From Aphelocoma coerulescens (lineage: Eukaryota > Chordata > Aves > Passeriformes > Corvidae), in NCBI RefSeq assembly GCF_041296385.1, contig NW_027184079.1:248001-312000 (forward strand): 64,000 bases of DNA, given 5' to 3'. The position numbers were made by a program, and so were the translations under genes. The notes under the pieces are model-generated. The model ran no database searches. It was not told where the DNA came from and worked only from the letters and a program-made list of their open reading frames with translations. Position 1 is the first letter of the stretch, and each line of letters starts with the position of its first letter. Positions 22,202 to 32,659 of the stretch are shown one piece after another.

Positions 22202-24085
22202 TTTTTCTTCTGTGCGTGTCTCTTGAAATCTTTTCAGATCCCTCCTCAGGTGGGGGCATTCTCTTTGATAATGCCCTTCTTCCTTGCAATAGAAACAGGC
22301 ATCCCTGGGTTGTTCTTGGAATCTTGATTGTGCTGAGGTTTTATTTTTCTCTTTTCCACCATTTCTGAATCTGGAATGTTTAGGAGTGTTACCTGAGGGC
22401 TTTAGATTTTTTTTGGAAGGTACTCTCTCGCATAGTGGCTATCATGATCTTTGCTCCCACTTTGGCTTTTTCTTCATCCCTCCGGACATATATATCTTTT
22501 GAGCTTCCCTTACTAGGTCTTGTAATGGTTTCTCATACCAATCTTCTATTTTTTCCAATTTTTTTCTAATATCTGGCCAGGCATGAGTGACAAAGTTAAC
22601 TCTTAGCAGGGCTTGCCCTGCTAGGGACTCCGGGTCTCTCCCAGAATATTGTTTCATATTCTTTCGGAGCCTCTCCAGCCACTCAGTCGGGGTTTCTTCC
22701 TTCCCTTGCTGCCCCTCAAAGGCCTTTCTGACATTTTGTCCTCAGAGTGCCCCCTCTTTTATTCCCTTGATTATCAAATTACAATAATCATTCATATGTC
22801 CCCTCCCAGCTTCATCATTTTGGTTCCAGTTAGGAGGTGTAATGGGCATTTTCTGATCCCCGGGTGGACCTTGTTGGTTTTCTTTTCCCCAAATTTTTAT
22901 TCCAGCAATTCTAATCATTTCTCTTTCTTCTTGGGAGAATATTATTTTCATTATTGATTGCATTTCTTCCCAAGTGAAAATGTTGGGACCTAAGAACTGG
23001 TCCAACATTTCAGCTGTACCTATGGGGTCTTCTAATAATCCTTTAATTTCTTTTTTGAAATTCCTAACCTCTGTAGAGGTTAGAGGAGCACTCACAAAGC
23101 CGCTTCCCCCTCCTCCCGTAGGTACTTCTCTTAACGGAAAGAAATGAATTTCTCGGCTTCCCTCTGTTTGTTTAGCAATGGAGGGCTTGTTGGGCTGCCT
23201 CGGAGCCTTAATGGCACCTCCTGTATTCTGGTATGGTGCTCCTTCGTTAAGAAGAGGGTTGATTTGGGAAGAAAGCACCGAACTCCCCTGGGGAGGAGGG
23301 GCAGATTCAAAGTCTGGCGCTGAAGCTGAATATTCTGTGGTGCAGAGGGTGGGGGTGGGGTATGGCAGTGAAGCCAGATATTCCGGAGCACAGGAGGCGG
23401 GCACCGGGGCTAAAGCCGGGTTTCTCAAGGCAGGAGAGGTAGGGGCTGAAGCCGGGACGTGTGACCTTTCCCTTGATGCAATTGAGGGTGCTGGGATTCC
23501 CGAGATATATGGGAAGGGTGGGATCCCCGGCATGGGCGGGGGCAGGGCTCCCCCCCAGCTCCATTGGGGCGGGAGGGCTGCCGGGGGAAAGGCCCCCGGT
23601 GCGGGCGGAGGGGGGGCTGGCGGGGGAAGCCCCGGAGCCAGGGGGAGGAGGGCAGCTTCTGGTGCTGGCGGCGGAGGCAATACTTCTAAAGGGTCTCAGC
23701 CTTTTTTCTCTTCTGTTTGCTTTTCCTCTGCGGTTTCTGATATTTTGAAGACTTTGGTTCCCAGAGGTTTTGTAATTCCTGTCCAGCAAGAAGCATATTC
23801 TCTCTCCTCAGGGTGAGATGGCTCTTTTGAATTTACAAATACATTTAGAGCCTGGCAAATCCATGCCTCATCAGACCCGTATTTTGGCCAGTACACATGA
23901 TCAGATCTGATTTCCTTTTTTACCCACTCTTTCATGCAGAATTGAATCATTTTTACTTTCTCTTTTCCTTTTGTAGAAGGATCAGTTTCCCAGTTTGCGA
24001 GTTTGACCCCGAGGGGACTGTCTCGGGGTATATCCTCTGGCACCCTTTTATAATTTGAACTTAATTTACTAGGTTGTTGTCCCAT
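22202..24085 (-). pseudogene. gag: gag of provirus S, with in-frame stops
   Basis: Starts at ATG 24083-24085 with MGQ, the myristoylation-type start of matrix. A proline-rich p12-like segment (about 23400-23680) is followed by capsid, with a WLERLR-type homology region near 22680. Nucleocapsid has one CX2CX4HX4C zinc knuckle near 22275-22315. The frame is continuous from start to the TAG at 22199 but for a TGA at 23694-23696, a TGA at 22742-22744 and a TGA-TAG pair at 22439-22444. The first two could be CGA-to-TGA changes at CpG. Gag builds the virion core; this copy cannot make the full polyprotein without suppression. Confidence 0.88.
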
Positions 24086-24977
24086 TTTCCCAGGAGTTCT
24101 CTATTACTCAAAATACCAATTTATCCCCCCCTTTGAAATACTAATTCATTCCTTTAAAACACCAATCTTCACTGCTGTAAAATACTACCCACCCTTTCAC
24201 AGTACAAAAAACACCAAAAAATTTATTAGAGCCCACCTTCCCCAAAAACAAAGTTAACTTCGAATTACACAGTTTTTCATTCACACATTCACTCTTTTTT
24301 AATATTTGTTCACTCACTCATTCCTACTCACAACAGAATAATAAGGTACCTCTTTCAAGTCACTTGTTAGTATCCACCCATGGGTATGATATAATCCTTA
24401 GGATTCTGGGTGCTCTTGGATTTCCCTCAACCCAGCATTGCTAGCATCCAAACCCCAACCTCTCTTGGGGTACTTTTAGGCCCTGGGTGCTCTTGGAGTT
24501 TTCCTCAACCCAGCATATGGGGGGGTAGCTCCCACTTTGCAACCCCTTCTCTGGGACCCCGTCCCAGTCACCCCCGGAGATTCTTTCACTCCGCTTATCT
24601 CTCGCTTTGTCTCCTCGCTGGCCGCTGTTCTCGTGAACAAGACGGAACGGCAGCACTCAGAGACTGCCACACTCGCTTCGCAGATCTGGGGGCAACCAGC
24701 CCACGTCTCATTCACACACGCTCATCTCCCGTAACCACCCCCTTTTTCTTTGGACAATACTTCCCAGTCCTGTTTCTTTTCCAGTGTCTGTGGGATTTTT
24801 GTCGAGAGCGCTCTCTTTCATTTGCTTTATTTTTGTGTCTTTCTTGTCCTCCGGGTGTTGCCCTGCTGCCACCAAATCACGCCAGAGGATGCTAAGCAAA
24901 GGTCCTGCCAACTTGGGCGGGAGGCGCCTTACCCTTGCTTCTTGAATCCTCCCACGCTTTTCAGAGGCGAGGTGTAG
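24086..24977 (-). other. 5' leader of provirus S
   Basis: About 0.9 kb between primer site and gag with no long conserved frame, as expected for the packaging region. It contains an imperfect tandem duplication: GGGTGCTCTTGGATTTCC at about 24408 recurs as GGGTGCTCTTGGAGTTTTCC at about 24485, each followed by CTCAACCCAGCAT. Confidence 0.7.
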
Positions 24978-24995
24978 CTCCGGGACGAGCCCTTA
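24978..24995 (-). promoter_or_regulatory. Primer binding site, tRNA-Pro-like
   Basis: On the minus strand TAAGGGCTCGTCC lies two bases after the LTR end. It matches the proline-tRNA primer site of gammaretroviruses except that the first TGG is TAA and one C is added. The same changes occur at 63838. Confidence 0.72.
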
Positions 24996-24997
24996 AT

Positions 24998-25650
24998 TGT
25001 GAAAAACGAGGTTCACTCTCCTGTGAGAATTTAAAGGGTTTAATATAAAGACAATAAGAGACACATCAAATAAAGCAACGGGGTAATGGCCGGGTGCCTT
25101 GGTGCTCTGCCAAGAGCACACCTGATGCCAGAGGTGAGTCTTTTTTATACCATTTTTACTGTCTGTTCTTTATTCATATTAAAACTTTTCCTGGAGCTGT
25201 TCTGCATGGCCACTCCTTGGTTCCGCCTTTTTAGAGCATGCGTAGTCTTCTGCCTTGTGGTTTTATTTCTCTTGATTCTTGGGGTTGGGCCCGCTAGGCA
25301 AGAGTCGATGGTAGGGTGGATTTCTTAATTCTCCAGACAGACAGGGCTGATTGCAGCTTTGGGCCTCTTCGTCTCTCCGGGCAGAATGGTGATAACGGCT
25401 CTTGGACTCTCCTGGCCGCCTGTTCTCCGGGCGGAGTAGCCTTTGGGCCCTTTTGCTCCCTAGACAAAGTGTTGATTAGCAGCTTTTCGGGCCTCATCCT
25501 CTGTTCGTTTGGAGGTTATCTTACGTGCTCACACTTGCTAACATTCTTGCTAAAAAGAAAACTACATCCACACAGCAAAAAGCATTTCTAACATTATATA
25601 ATATCTACTTTATACTTTGCGAGAAGCCAATATAATATATGTTTATAACA
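24998..25650 (-). repeat. 5' LTR of provirus S
   Basis: 653 bp with the same termini as the 3' LTR. A TATA box lies at 25142-25149 (minus strand). It abuts CCTC and the C block directly. Confidence 0.92.
25142..25149 (-). promoter_or_regulatory. TATA box of the provirus S 5' LTR
   Basis: TATAAAAA on the minus strand, in the right place for U3/R, with polyadenylation-type signals further downstream. It is intact in all three LTRs of this family in the window. Confidence 0.65.
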
Positions 25651-26360
25651 CCTCCATTGGCGACCTCCTTTTCCCTCTGATTCAGCTACCTTGTGGTAGG
25701 TGCGATGGTGCTGAAGAAGGGTGGCGGCTTGGCACAGTTGCTGTCACAGGTGGATCTTTGAGTGGCATGTGTGAGGGTAGGAGGGTACGGCACCCATAGC
25801 TGAAGGCAAAAAAGGTCAGGGCATGTCATCAGCCGCAGTCGTGCTAAGTTGTTCATCTATGCAAACTGCTTGCCGAGTTGTTCCTTTCTTAGGTAATGGG
25901 GGCTTGTATCAACCAGAACTGCAAATGGTCAGTATTTGCAGAGAAGGTTACTTGGACTGTTGTTGAAGTGAGTGTAGCAGTTTCTATGGCATTCTGCAAA
26001 AAAAGTGACAGGTCTCCCTGTGTTCCCCAGTTCTTAACAAAGATGAAGTTAACAAACCCCTGAAAAGAGGTTTTGCAAAACTTCAGGGATATTTTCCTAC
26101 TAGTACTGTAGAGACAACCATAGTCACCTTGTCTTTCCAAAAGTGAAGGTTCCCTATTTTTGTCCAAGAGCATCAAGTGCTTTTGATCAGCGTTTGTGTG
26201 CATGCATTAGCCTCGTTCTTGCTCTTCCTTGGAGAACTTTTACAATACTCACATGATCTGTGTAGGCTGCAGACTGCAGTGGTGAACTTCAAGGCTTCCA
26301 GCAGAAGGGAGATGCTGTCCACGTTTTGGATTCTCCTTAGCCTGAACCTTCAATGTCCAA
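25651..26360. repeat. Inverted end of block C, left
   Basis: Inverted copy of 31913-32641. The two share sequence up to CCTTCAAYGTCCAA and then diverge, which marks where the palindrome II spacer begins. This copy lacks about 19 bp present near 32520 in the other. It holds the 104-codon ORF on the minus strand. Confidence 0.92.
25889..26203 (-). CDS. Unrecognised 104-codon ORF (C end, copy 1)
   Basis: An ATG-to-stop frame with the same translation in all four C ends. The product would be a 104-residue protein without a signal peptide or an obvious transmembrane segment, moderately rich in Ser, Thr, Phe and Leu, with two cysteines. The C-terminal half resembles a beta-rich stretch, but no family was recognised. 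Identity between copies may only reflect recent copying, because neighbouring non-coding DNA is equally conserved. It could be a retroviral fragment or chance. It points away from the C core and toward the B island. Confidence 0.3.
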   Translation of the reverse strand: MHTNADQKHLMLLDKNREPSLLERQGDYGCLYSTSRKISLKFCKTSFQGFVNFIFVKNWGTQGDLSLFLQNAIETATLTSTTVQVTFSANTDHLQFWLIQAPIT

Positions 26361-26723
26361 TAACGCAGCGTTTGGTGCTCGAGGCACTGACTCTGGCGTG
26401 CCCCTGGTCAGAGACAGTCCAGCTGCGTTACCTCCACGCGTCGCTGAAGCGACTTCGGGATCAGGAAAAGAGCTTGCTGGGCTAGCTAGCTGGCTTCTTT
26501 GCAGAGGGAAACACGGCAGGAGCCGTTGATGTCGGCTCACGTTAGCTCAGAGACAAAGGAAGAGAGGGGCTGTTCAGGTCTGGCTTCTAACAGGTTTAAT
26601 GCGATAGGATGAGGATGAGGTCGGATTGATGGGAATCCGCTCCTCGGAGCCTTGTCCTCAGTTTTATAGGGAATTTGAAAACCCCCTGTAACTATTCCTG
26701 AAAAGACCTGCCTTGCTAAATTA

Positions 26724-27765
26724 GTGCCTTTTAAGTCTTGTGTCCCCAGGATAGAACAACAAACTCACAAAGATAACAGCAGTGGATCTACAGGACTTCT
26801 GCAGGCCTTCTGGACTGCAGACATCTCTGACCAAAGGCCACAGATGACGTGTACCCTGATCCTGCCGAACGCCCGTCCGCCCTGGACTCAGCTTCAAGGT
26901 TTGATTGATACTGGTGCTGATGTAACTATCATCTCCTTCTCTGCGTGGCCTCCCTCATGGCCTTTACCCCCAGTGGGATCGGCCATCACAGGATGAGGAT
27001 GAACCACACAGAGCTATTGAAGCGAACGGCCTGTGACGGTGAAGGACTCAGAGGGGCACACAGCTACAATTAGGCCTTATGTTACTACCACTTCCCTTAA
27101 CCTTTGGGGACGGGATGTGTTGGCAGCCTGGGGCATACGGATCGGGACAAATTTTTAGCAGGGGTCACTGTGCGCAAAGGTGCACAGTATCCTACACTGC
27201 CTTTGCAGTGGTTGATTAACACACCAATCCGAGTCAGACTCTGCTTAGTTAGTTGAATTAAGGGCTGTTATCATGGCTTTTCAACGATTCTCACAGGAAC
27301 CTTTGAATTTGGTTACTGAAGCCGACTAGCAAAAGCTCGTATACAATTAATCACCTTACGGTACCACAAAATTCAAAGAATCCTGTTCTTCTGAATCACT
27401 TTCTCTCATTGCAATCTGCAGGCAAGAGACAACTGCCCTGGGCAAAAGTCTGGGTGTGGAATTTACTCACTAACCAGTGGGAAGGCCTGCGGGAACTTAT
27501 GGTTTGGGGTCGTGGCTATGCTTGCGTTTCTACAGATACTGGGGTACGGTGGCTAGCTGCAAAATGTGTTCGCCCTGCCCTACGGCACCAGAGGCAGAAC
27601 AGGCAACCTCCAAATGATGACCAGAACACCAACCATCCAAGTGGCCACCAGAATGTAGATCATCAGCCATCAGACTCTTCTGATGATGACCAAGATGTTG
27701 ACCATCAGGCAGATGGTCCTTCTACAAGCAGAGACTGGGATGGTCCTTCCACAAGCAGAGACTGA
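26724..27765 (+). pseudogene. pol: pol remnant: protease, RT and RNase H scraps, integrase C-terminus
   Basis: A splice-acceptor-like CCCCAG precedes the readable part. The protease has LIDTGADVTII near 26900-26935 and its C-terminal LWGRD turn near 27105-27120. About 30 codons around LQWLINTP (near 27210) belong to the start of RT, and the next readable piece (27262-27330) is RNase H, so most of RT is deleted. Then follows the integrase C-terminal DNA-binding domain (27430-27600) and a Ser/Asp-rich tail with a repeated GPSTSRDWD (27715-27765). Stops and frame changes separate the pieces. Confidence 0.78.
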
Positions 27766-27894
27766 ACTTTAAATTTCTTGTTATGGAGTCAGATCGTTAA
27801 AGCCTTAAGGACATATTTAGAATTAATAACTGATGTAAATTTCTATTTAGGATTAACAGTGGAGTTGTTATCTTATCAAACAAAAAGGGGGAAT

Positions 27895-28297
27895 TGTAGA
27901 TACCAAAATGCTGCTAGCGAGGATTTTCTTGCTATTTTCTAAGTCTGTGAGAGACTTTTCTCTCTCACAGAAGAGGTAGCAGAGTATGTAAACAACCAAG
28001 CCACCTGCAACCTTGAAAAGTCTGGTTTATGGTCTAGTAGAAAAATATTTTGACAATGGATGGTTTAGGATTTTAGCCAATCACCCCAAGGGGGGGGGCT
28101 GATCCTTTGTCCAATTAGACTATGAAGAAAAAAGTCTGTAAAAGAGTTTGTGAAATAATTAAATGAATAAATCTTGGTGCACAATTCCTGCCTGCTGGAT
28201 CTTCTCTCCTCCTCCTCCCTATGGCTGCGGGACACAGTGATACACCCTAGGGCCCAGGCCTGCGGTAATAGACCACAATTACAAGTGAACTGCAACA
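27895..28297 (+). repeat. 3' LTR of the ERVK-like remnant
   Basis: Starts TGTAGATACC directly after the polypurine tract and ends near CTGCAACA. AATAAA at about 28167 is a polyadenylation signal. The 3' end could be two bases further. Confidence 0.72.
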
Positions 28298-28319
28298 CAA
28301 GCAGCTAACACATTCCTCC

Positions 28320-28957
28320 TGTGATAAATGAGTGAACGATAAATTTTGTCTTTCGCATCTATCACTTTAACATTTAGAAGTGAGAATGTACTATGTAGAA
28401 ATAGTGTTAAGGTAAAATATAGGTAAGTAAAAACAAGACTAGAGTAAATTGTAACTTCGAATGAGTGGTAACATGTTGGGAAACGTAGGAAGAAACACAT
28501 GATAATAAATGTCCTTTCAGTTGAGAAATTACAGAGGTGGAAACCAAGACATCTTCAAGAAACAAAGAAGATAAACCGCATGCATCCCAGGAAGTCTGTT
28601 ATCTCATCAAAACTCACACCTCCCAAAGAACCCATCAACTACAAATTAGGTTGGAGACTGAGGAGGCACCGGAGGGGGGTGCCTGCCTTCAATTCTGGAG
28701 CTACTCAGAGGACCGAGGTGGCAGTGTGCTGGCGTGTGCTGGCGCAAGGGGGCAGAGACGGAGGGGGGAAAGTTGAGTGAAGTGTAAATGACTTTCTGGG
28801 CTTAAGGACTATGTTTAAAGAAGTACTAAAGTTCACAGTAAAATGAATGGAGCCACGCCTCTAGCAATATTGCTAAGTGCTCCTGCACTGTGATATGCCT
28901 TTGTTCTACTAATAAATGCTCAATATTATGCTGCTGAAAATTCCGCTTGGGAATTCA
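28320..28957 (+). repeat. Possible solo LTR, class uncertain
   Basis: Bounded by TGTGATAAATG and GGGAATTCA, with AATAAA near 28911 close to the 3' end, as in LTRs. No target duplication was found, and no internal retroviral sequence adjoins it. Confidence 0.35.
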
Positions 28958-29589
28958 TCTTTCTCACTTCTTCCCTTAAAATCAGTTCTAAGAATTTAGT
29001 GTGAAATACATTTAGGCTTGGTCCACATTATTTTTAGTTCAAATAAACACATCTAAATTTTTTCCATCTTTCCTATTAAAGGATTTTGGTTTTGGCTCAT
29101 TCTTTCAGCATTTTGCCAGCAATCTGCTCAATGCTCTTTCTTTAGGAATGAAAGCTGTAGCCTGATATTACAAAGTGTTTGGTGAAACCTTTACCATGAC
29201 TCTCAAGTCGCAACATGCCAGATAATCACTGGTTTTCAAAGCTGCTTGAAGATAGAAGGAAAGCGTCAAAGGTTTATGCATGAATCAGCATCCCCTTGTC
29301 ACAACGTCATGCTGCAGTGATCCTTGCAGAGCTCTAAGACTGGATTTAAAGGAGAAAAGCTCAATACTGGCTCCTGAGCCAGCAGGATGAAACATCCAAG
29401 ATTGTACATATATTACTTCTGTGCTAAAACTACTGTATGAAAACGTCTTACCATTATGGCAGTTTTATAGTACTCCATAGGAGACATCTCTTTAAATGAC
29501 TCTAATATCCTTTCAGTGCTAAAATTGAGAAGGGGGTTGATCCATAGTTAACTCATGTAAACACGAGTGAACTACTAAGAGACAGCAAA
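28958..29589. other. C core, no gene recognised
   Basis: AT-rich sequence with no long frame, LTR or recognisable repeat. It appears only here and inverted at 59240-59871. Confidence 0.6.
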
Positions 29590-30057
29590 TGTTAATCACA
29601 AAACCTAAGCAGCAGGATTCGCCTTAATCTTGTCAAGATAAGAGGAACAGGATCTTTTGAAAACCGGCACAGAGATCGCTGCATCAGCCACCGAAGAACT
29701 GCGCATGCTCCAGAAAGAAAGGTAAAAAGTGCATTGTGACAAAGACTACTGATCTTCATCAGAAAGACCCTCGAGGAAGAAGAGGAGCCTTCCTCAGTGC
29801 GCCCATCAGCGTACACAGCGCATGCATGGCACGTATGCTAATGATATTAATGACTTCCGAGAAGTAATTTCTAGAACCACTCCTATCCCAAGAATTGTGA
29901 TGAATGTTCATAAATTTTACACATAATGCTGGACTGTATGGAGTGCTCTGTGTGTGTGTGTTAGGAGGAGTGATCCCCCATGCACCCAGCGCCGAATAAA
30001 GCAAATACCCGCTTCTCTGACTCTGAAGCATCTCTAGGCCTGGTTTTGGGCAATTCA
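29590..30057 (+). repeat. Probable solo LTR
   Basis: Starts TGTTAATCAC and ends GGGCAATTCA. Near the 3' end it has GAATAAAGCAAATACCC, a typical polyadenylation region, followed by CTTCTCTGACTCTG. A short TG run lies at about 29950. No clear target duplication. Confidence 0.45.
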
Positions 30058-30298
30058 AAATAGGTGAATACACATTACAACTACAGCTGAAGTTGTTGCA
30101 TAGGCAGATTGAAGAGGAAAGGATTTCATCTTCATCACTCTCCTTCTTTCTTGTTTTGACAGAATTAAGAACTTGTAAAAAATCTGATATCACTGATGCT
30201 CACCACTCTTCCAATTAGACTACGCTCACTTAGGCAACGAAGTCCAGAGCTTCGGATATCTCCCGCTTCTGCCCTAGGAATTGCTTCCAGTGCTGTAC

Positions 30299-30421
30299 CT
30301 TTGCTCCAGCTGCGAAACCAAACCAGCAGAACCAAGGAAGTTCTCTCTGAATGAACCATTGCTCTTGAAGGCTACAACGGTAGTCATGGCAGTGAACACT
30401 GCTCTTCACTGGGCCATTCCT
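30299..30421 (-). other. Exon-like open segment (123 bp)
   Basis: On the minus strand a pyrimidine run TTTTTTTTCAG is followed by 41 open codons and a GCAAAG/GTACAG donor-like site, in phase. The translation is Trp-, Phe- and Gln-rich and matches no family I recognise. It could be a relic exon or coincidence. Confidence 0.25.
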
Positions 30422-31912
30422 CTGAAAAAAAACCATGCACCACCTCTCAACCTAAACCGTTAAGCCTCCTGCTGATGCTGACTGACAAAGCGTCCAACTG
30501 CACTTAGATTCCAACAGCTACTTCCAATGACCTGTCAACAGAGCTTTGCAGACTTGCAACAGAGCAACAAACTAAAGGGGCTATGTTTCATGGCTGTTTT
30601 TCAAACATCATTGACTTATGTCCCTTTGCCAGCTTAAGTGAAGGTGGCCCATCCACCTTGGTCAAAATCAGCAGAATTTTGGCCCAATTTGTTGTTACGC
30701 AACACATCATGACACAATCTCTTGGTGTTGATGCAAAATTCCCACTGAAGTGCATGTCGTTACATGACTTAAGGCTACCTACTCACAGAGTGTCCACTCC
30801 ACTGCCACACCCATTTTCTGGCCACCTTGAAATGACTGAGCTGTCTTACTGTTCCCAACATTCCTCAGGGGTACGTGACCACCATAGCCTCCCTTCTGAA
30901 GTTTAGGAACCTAAGTAGTACTAGCAATAGCAGTTTATCCAAAATCCATTTGCTCCATCAACAAACTCCGAGCAAGCGCTGAGAATTAGTTTCAAGACTT
31001 CTACATATATTTACAGGGAGCTTTTTGTTTGCTTGTTTGTTTTTAAAGCAGATGGAGTAGTGCGATGTTTCCCTGAGGCTACCAGGGCTGCGAGGCAGGC
31101 AGGCAGAGCCCTGGCATGGGTGGCACAGGGGACCCCGGGCGCTGACGGCTGCCACCAGCGCAGGCCAGCTCGGAACTGGCAGGCAGGGCTGCACCCCGCG
31201 TCTGCCACAACAGCTGCAGCTTCTGCAGCCTGAAACACAGCTGGCTCAGGGGTTCAAATTAAGAGCCAAGACCTTTTGCTGCTCAATTTGGGGCAGAGAA
31301 AGGTCATCACTTCTAGCATGGCATAAGCCTGCCACTACATTTCTGTGAAGGAAAATCACCTTGTTAGAGTGAAACTCCTGAGTAAAATACTGAAGCGCTT
31401 TCAGATTCGTATTATCTGACATTTCTGTGACCTTCTTTTATACCTGCATTGTTTCCTACTGCTGGTTTTGGGCACAAGTTCTGTGTACACTATTCTGGAA
31501 ACAAAAAAATAACCCAAAACCAACACCCACTCCTCCCCCACCATCACTCCTTCCCCAGCCCCAAGCCTAACAAAACCAGCCTGCAGAATGTGCAGGATTT
31601 CAAATGAGAACAAGCATAGATGGGACATCAAAAGATGGATTCTCCTTAGACATTTGTGCATGCAGTGCTCTGCAATCAACTCCTAAATTCTACTCCTCGT
31701 ACACCAAATATTTGTCTTGGGAACTCCTTGTTCTCCATTCCAACCCTTCTGAGAGGGTAATCGAGGAGTTACTCTACATATTTTAAGCACATGTTGCACT
31801 AGTCAAATCCAATGCACAGCATTACTTGACTAACTGAGGCGGTGGCAAGGTCAATTAAGACCTGTTCATGTCTTAATTTGGAGCTCTTCCAACTGCTTGA
31901 AAAGTGAAGCCT
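30422..31912. other. C core, unassigned sequence
   Basis: Apparently single-copy within each C. A plus-strand frame of 107 codons (30583-30906) is open but unrecognised, and a GC-richer stretch lies at 31070-31220. No retroviral motif was seen. Repeated inverted at 56917-58407. Confidence 0.55.
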
Positions 31913-32641
31913 TGGACGTTGAAGGTTCAGGCTAAGGAGAATCCAAAATGTGGATAGCATCTCCCTTCTGCTGGAAGCCTTGAAGTTCACCACTGCAGTC
32001 TGCAGCCTACACAGATCATGTGAGTATTGTAAAAGTTCTCCAAGGAAGAGCAAGAATGAGGCTAATGCATGCACACAAACGCTGATCAAAAGCACTTGAT
32101 GCTCTTGGACAAAAATAGGGAACCTTCACTTTTGGAAAGACAAGGTGACTATGGTTGTCTCTACAGTACTAGTAGGAAAATATCCCTGAAGTTTTGCAAA
32201 ACCTCTTTTCAGGGGTTTGTTAACTTCATCTTTGTTAAGAACTGGGGAACACAGGGAGACCTGTCACTTTTTTTGCAGAATGCCATAGAAACTGCTACAC
32301 TCACTTCAACAACAGTCCAAGTAACCTTCTCTGCAAATACTGACCATTTGCAGTTCTGGTTGATACAAGCCCCCATTACCTAAGAAAGGAACAACTCGGC
32401 AAGCAGTTTGCAAAGATGAACAACTTAGCACGACTGCGGCTGATGACATGCCCTGACCTTTTTTGCCTTCAGCTATGGGTGCCGTACCCTCCTACCCTCA
32501 CACATGCCACTCAAAGCTCCTTGCGTGGAGCTCTCGCACCACCTATGACAGCAACTGTGCCAAGCCGCCACCCTTCTTCAGCACCATCGCACCTACCACA
32601 AGGTAGCTGAATCAGAGGGAAAAGGAGGTCGCCAATGGAGG
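31913..32641. repeat. Inverted end of block C, right
   Basis: Inverted copy of 25651-26360, with the 19-bp segment retained near 32520. It joins B2 directly at CCAATGGAGGGAAGTTGT, the unoccupied proviral target. Confidence 0.92.
32069..32383 (+). CDS. Unrecognised 104-codon ORF (C end, copy 2)
   Basis: Same translation as the frame at 25889-26203. Here it reads toward the B2 island across the intact junction, so a transcript starting in C could run into the island. Coding status is unproven. Confidence 0.3.
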   Translation: MHTNADQKHLMLLDKNREPSLLERQGDYGCLYSTSRKISLKFCKTSFQGFVNFIFVKNWGTQGDLSLFLQNAIETATLTSTTVQVTFSANTDHLQFWLIQAPIT

Positions 32642-32659
32642 GAAGTTGTACCCCCTGAC

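Larger units (their letters stand above)
15559..25650 (-). mobile_element. Provirus S: near-complete gammaretrovirus-like ERV
   Basis: Two LTRs (658 and 653 bp), a tRNA-Pro-like primer site, gag, pol and env in order, and a polypurine tract, all on the minus strand. It is flanked by a probable 4-bp target duplication (TCTC at 15555-15558, CCTC at 25651-25654). The uninterrupted site ACTTCCCTCCATTGG survives at the other B-C junctions (32642 and 56188, either strand). By eye there are about two dozen differences between the LTRs, roughly 96% identity, so the insertion is not very recent. Several stops and frameshifts mean it cannot encode a complete virus. Confidence 0.93.
26361..28297 (+). 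mobile_element. Betaretrovirus/ERVK-like remnant (C)
   Basis: A heavily deleted element. About 360 bp of unassigned 5' sequence is followed by protease, scraps of RT and RNase H, the integrase C-terminus, a polypurine tract (CAAAAAGGGGG at 27881-27891) and a 3' LTR. No 5' LTR is seen; the left boundary coincides with the break of the C inverted end. The integrase tail (Trp-rich, then VSTDTG and KCVRP) is typical of the beta/alpha-type class. Confidence 0.8.

Noticed and set aside
28300..31912. A HINTW-like or other known W-linked multicopy gene in the C core
   Set aside because: No histidine-triad motif or other recognisable W gametolog sequence was found in any frame.
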